Source: Hymenobacter sp.
GTDB lineage: Bacteria; Bacteroidota; Bacteroidia; Cytophagales; Hymenobacteraceae
Length of the DNA stretch: 6,938 nt
Reading direction: 5' to 3'
Assembly (NCBI GenBank): GCA_025362615.1
Contig: JANYFQ010000399.1
Span: 1-6,938 of the forward strand
The translations under genes and the position numbers were made by a program. The notes beneath the pieces were generated by a model. That model had not been told where the DNA came from and did no database searches. It worked only from the letters and a program-made list of their open reading frames with translations. Positions 5,762 through 6,938 of the stretch are shown here, in pieces (positions within the stretch are counted from its first letter, which is position 1; the number at the start of each line of letters is the position of its first letter).

Positions 5762-5947
5762 TTAAGCAGCTTTGCGCCGATTGTGACCGTCCACGTTTCC
5801 GACATGGACAGTTTTCACCTTCGCCCCCGCCGCCTTCCTGGCTTCACGGCGGGCTTGTTGAGCCATTATTTCCCGGCCGCGCTGTTCCAAAAGCGCCTGC
5901 TCGGCGCTATCGGTCAAAAAATCAGTCGTTCCAAGCCAGGGTTTCAT
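5762..5947 (-). CDS. Small basic protein (61 aa), partner of the JAMM-like gene
   Basis: The ATG at 5947 overlaps the stop of the upstream gene as ATGA, which decides the start; the longer open frame from 6109 reads through the upstream gene in another frame. The product begins MKPWLGTTDFLTDSAEQALL and continues with a charged, Arg/Lys/Gln-rich helical stretch (about residues 20-40, EQRGREIMAQQARREARKAA) and a basic tail ending NRRKAA. No signal peptide, membrane helix or known motif is visible. The overlap suggests translational coupling, so it probably works with the JAMM-like protein. Possible roles (adaptor, nucleic-acid binding, inhibitor) are guesses; I do not recognise the family. Confidence 0.65.
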   Translation of the reverse strand: MKPWLGTTDFLTDSAEQALLEQRGREIMAQQARREARKAAGAKVKTVHVGNVDGHNRRKAA

Positions 5948-6450
5948 CGGGTTTCGGTTTGAGTTGGCAAATTTAAGGCAGCAATCAAGAAGGCTGGCGC
6001 GGCTTGCATGCGGCGCAGAAACTTGGTCAGGTTCGCATCCCTCCGCAACTGCCGTTCGGCCCGTTGCCGTTCCAGGCGGGCGGCCTGATGGGCACGTACA
6101 GTATCCCAACCCTCAACGGGCCGGATGAGCCGATGAACGTGCGCCCCCGCTACTACATGCATCTCCGCCAAATCGTTGTCGTGGGCGAACAGAATGTCGC
6201 GAACGCTGAAAAAAGCGCCCGACGGGTGATTGTGGGTGAAGTAGCCATCTCTCATACGAGTCTCCTGCTCGGCCGTGAAGCCGATGCGGTCCACGCTGCC
6301 TACTTGTTTCACCAGCACCTTGCCGCTGCTGTCAAGCACTACAGCCACTTCTACGGTTACCGCCGCTATTTGCGCCTCAATGCTTCGCAGCAGTTCCGCC
6401 AATGGCAAGGCGGTATCGACCGTTAACGAGTTCCAATCAAATGCTTTCAC
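5944..6450 (-). CDS. JAMM/JAB-like metalloprotease-fold protein (HNHPSG motif)
   Basis: The 168-aa product has a VEVAVVLDSSGKVL strand (33-46), then FTHNHPSGAFFSVRDILFAHD (71-91). This matches the JAMM metal-site signature: His73, His75, Ser82, Asp85, with Glu34 the likely upstream acid. RadC proteins have a similar HNHPSG motif, but the spacing here (six residues between the second His and Ser) and the short body fit better the JAB-like domain found in phage MuF-type and polymorphic-toxin proteins (recalled, not searched). The C-terminal third is Arg-rich helix (about 119-148, RAERQLRRDANLTKFLRRM). JAMM proteins cleave isopeptide or peptide bonds; the substrate here is unknown. The GTG at 6450 is preferred because it lies just after the carboxylase stop; the ATG at 6504 would start inside the carboxylase 3' end. 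Spacing to the carboxylase is 7 bp, so it is probably read from the same transcript. The 61-aa gene overlaps its end. Confidence 0.7.
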   Translation of the reverse strand: MKAFDWNSLTVDTALPLAELLRSIEAQIAAVTVEVAVVLDSSGKVLVKQVGSVDRIGFTAEQETRMRDGYFTHNHPSGAFFSVRDILFAHDNDLAEMHVVAGAHVHRLIRPVEGWDTVRAHQAARLERQRAERQLRRDANLTKFLRRMQAAPAFLIAALNLPTQTETR

Positions 6451-6454
6451 GACC

Positions 6455-6584
6455 GCCTCACACCTGAATAACCCCCACGTTATAAGCCCGTTCAATCGGC
6501 GCATGGTTGGCCGCGCTTATCCCTTCCGACAGCACCCGGCGCGTTTCCAGCGGGTCAATCACGGCATCGACCCACAGGCGGGCC
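6455..6584 (-). repeat. Direct repeat copy B: 3' end of the intact carboxylase gene
   Basis: This is the partner of 5626-5755 (125 of 130 bases identical by hand alignment). It is continuous with the rest of the carboxylase reading frame, so the gene keeps a proper C-terminus despite the cassette inserted just after it. The two copies are in the same orientation, and the 699 bp between them (5756-6454) hold exactly the two cassette genes. Confidence 0.93.
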
Positions 6585-6938
6585 GCCGCGTAGTAGGGCG
6601 AAAGTTGCTCGTCGTAGCGGGCCTTGATGCGGTCGAGGAGTTCTTTTTCGGCTTCGGGGGTGATGGTTTCGCCCTTGGCCTTGAGCGAGGCCACCTGGAT
6701 TTGCAGGAGCGTGTTGGCGGCGGCAGCCCCGCTCATGACGGCGAGTTGGGCGGTGGGCCAGGCCACGATGAGGCGGGGGTCGTAGGCTTTGCCGCACATG
6801 GCGTAGTTGCCGGCCCCGTAGCTGTTGCCGACGATGACCGTGAACTTGGGCACCACGCTATTGCTCATGGCGTTCACCATCTTCGCGCCGTCCTTGATGA
6901 TGCCACCCTGCTCGCTGGCGCTGCCCACCATGAAGCCC
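6458..6938 (-). CDS. Acyl-CoA carboxylase, carboxyltransferase (beta) subunit, C-terminal part; methylcrotonyl-CoA carboxylase-like
   Basis: The 159 in-window residues are the C-terminal carboxyltransferase domain of a biotin-dependent acyl-CoA carboxylase. This domain moves the carboxyl group from biotin to an acyl-CoA in the cytoplasm. Landmarks: GFMVGSASEQGGIIKDGAKMV at the window edge, then VPKFTVIVGNSYGAGNYAMCG, AYDPRLIVAWPTAQLAVMSG and a closing DAVIDPLETRRVLSEG block. The SYGAGNYAMCG form, and AYDPR followed by WP, resemble 3-methylcrotonyl-CoA carboxylase beta (leucine breakdown) more than the propionyl-CoA type. The substrate cannot be fixed from this part, so no symbol is given. The frame runs past the right edge. 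The last 130 bp are duplicated at 5626-5755, and the JAMM-like gene starts 8 bp after the stop codon. The stop is TGA at 6458-6460. Confidence 0.92.
   Translation of the reverse strand, partial: GFMVGSASEQGGIIKDGAKMVNAMSNSVVPKFTVIVGNSYGAGNYAMCGKAYDPRLIVAWPTAQLAVMSGAAAANTLLQIQVASLKAKGETITPEAEKELLDRIKARYDEQLSPYYAAARLWVDAVIDPLETRRVLSEGISAANHAPIERAYNVGVIQV

Noticed and set aside
5944..6450. RadC DNA-repair protein
   Set aside because: The HNHPSG motif is shared, but the RadC N-terminal helix-hairpin-helix region is absent and the spacing from His to Ser is one residue shorter than in RadC.
6451..6504. ATG at 6504 as start of the JAMM-like gene
   Set aside because: It would lie inside the carboxylase coding end in another frame; the GTG at 6450 follows the carboxylase stop directly.

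Overview
The window looks like chromosomal DNA from a GC-rich member of the Bacteroidota, most likely a Hymenobacter-like cytophagalean. This is inferred from three things: a GH77 amylomaltase with two N-terminal starch-binding domains, the PurM subtype with a GGEIAEL motif, and starts that lack Shine-Dalgarno sequences but sit near TAnnTTTG-like -7 elements. No rRNA, tRNA or CRISPR array is visible.

Layout, left to right. (1) Positions 1-697 (+) hold the C-terminal part of a PurM/AIR-synthase gene cut by the window edge. (2) Positions 698-1104 are a gene-free gap between two convergent genes, with a probable purM terminator and a 42-bp tandem repeat array. (3) Positions 1105-3921 (-) hold a complete 938-residue 4-alpha-glucanotransferase (malQ, CBM20-CBM20-GH77, DPE2-like) with its own candidate promoter. 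(4) Positions 3918-4370 (-) hold an orphan HigA-type helix-turn-helix gene whose N-terminus begins at a composition junction and whose C-terminus is not family-like. (5) Positions about 4360-5625 are an AT-rich accessory island, all on the minus strand: a secreted 163-aa protein of unknown function, a hairpin terminator, a 37-aa one-helix membrane peptide, and a membrane-anchored TlpA/thioredoxin-like protein. (6) Positions 5626-6938 (-) hold the C-terminal part of an acyl-CoA carboxylase beta subunit (methylcrotonyl-CoA carboxylase-like). It is followed by a compact two-gene cassette, a JAMM/JAB-like HNHPSG protein and a 61-aa basic protein. A second, displaced copy of the last 130 bp of the carboxylase gene lies beyond the cassette.

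The housekeeping genes (purM, malQ, carboxylase) are unrelated metabolically. The stretch between malQ and the carboxylase behaves like an insertion hotspot. The strongest observation is the JAMM-like/basic-protein cassette bracketed by a 130-bp direct duplication of the carboxylase 3' end (125/130 identical by hand alignment), which suggests capture at a protein-gene 3' end with the host gene restored. Other points worth checking are a heptanucleotide repeat in the malQ linker that could cause frameshifts, the 42-bp array between convergent genes, and the likely partial duplication of the TlpA anchor as a separate small gene.
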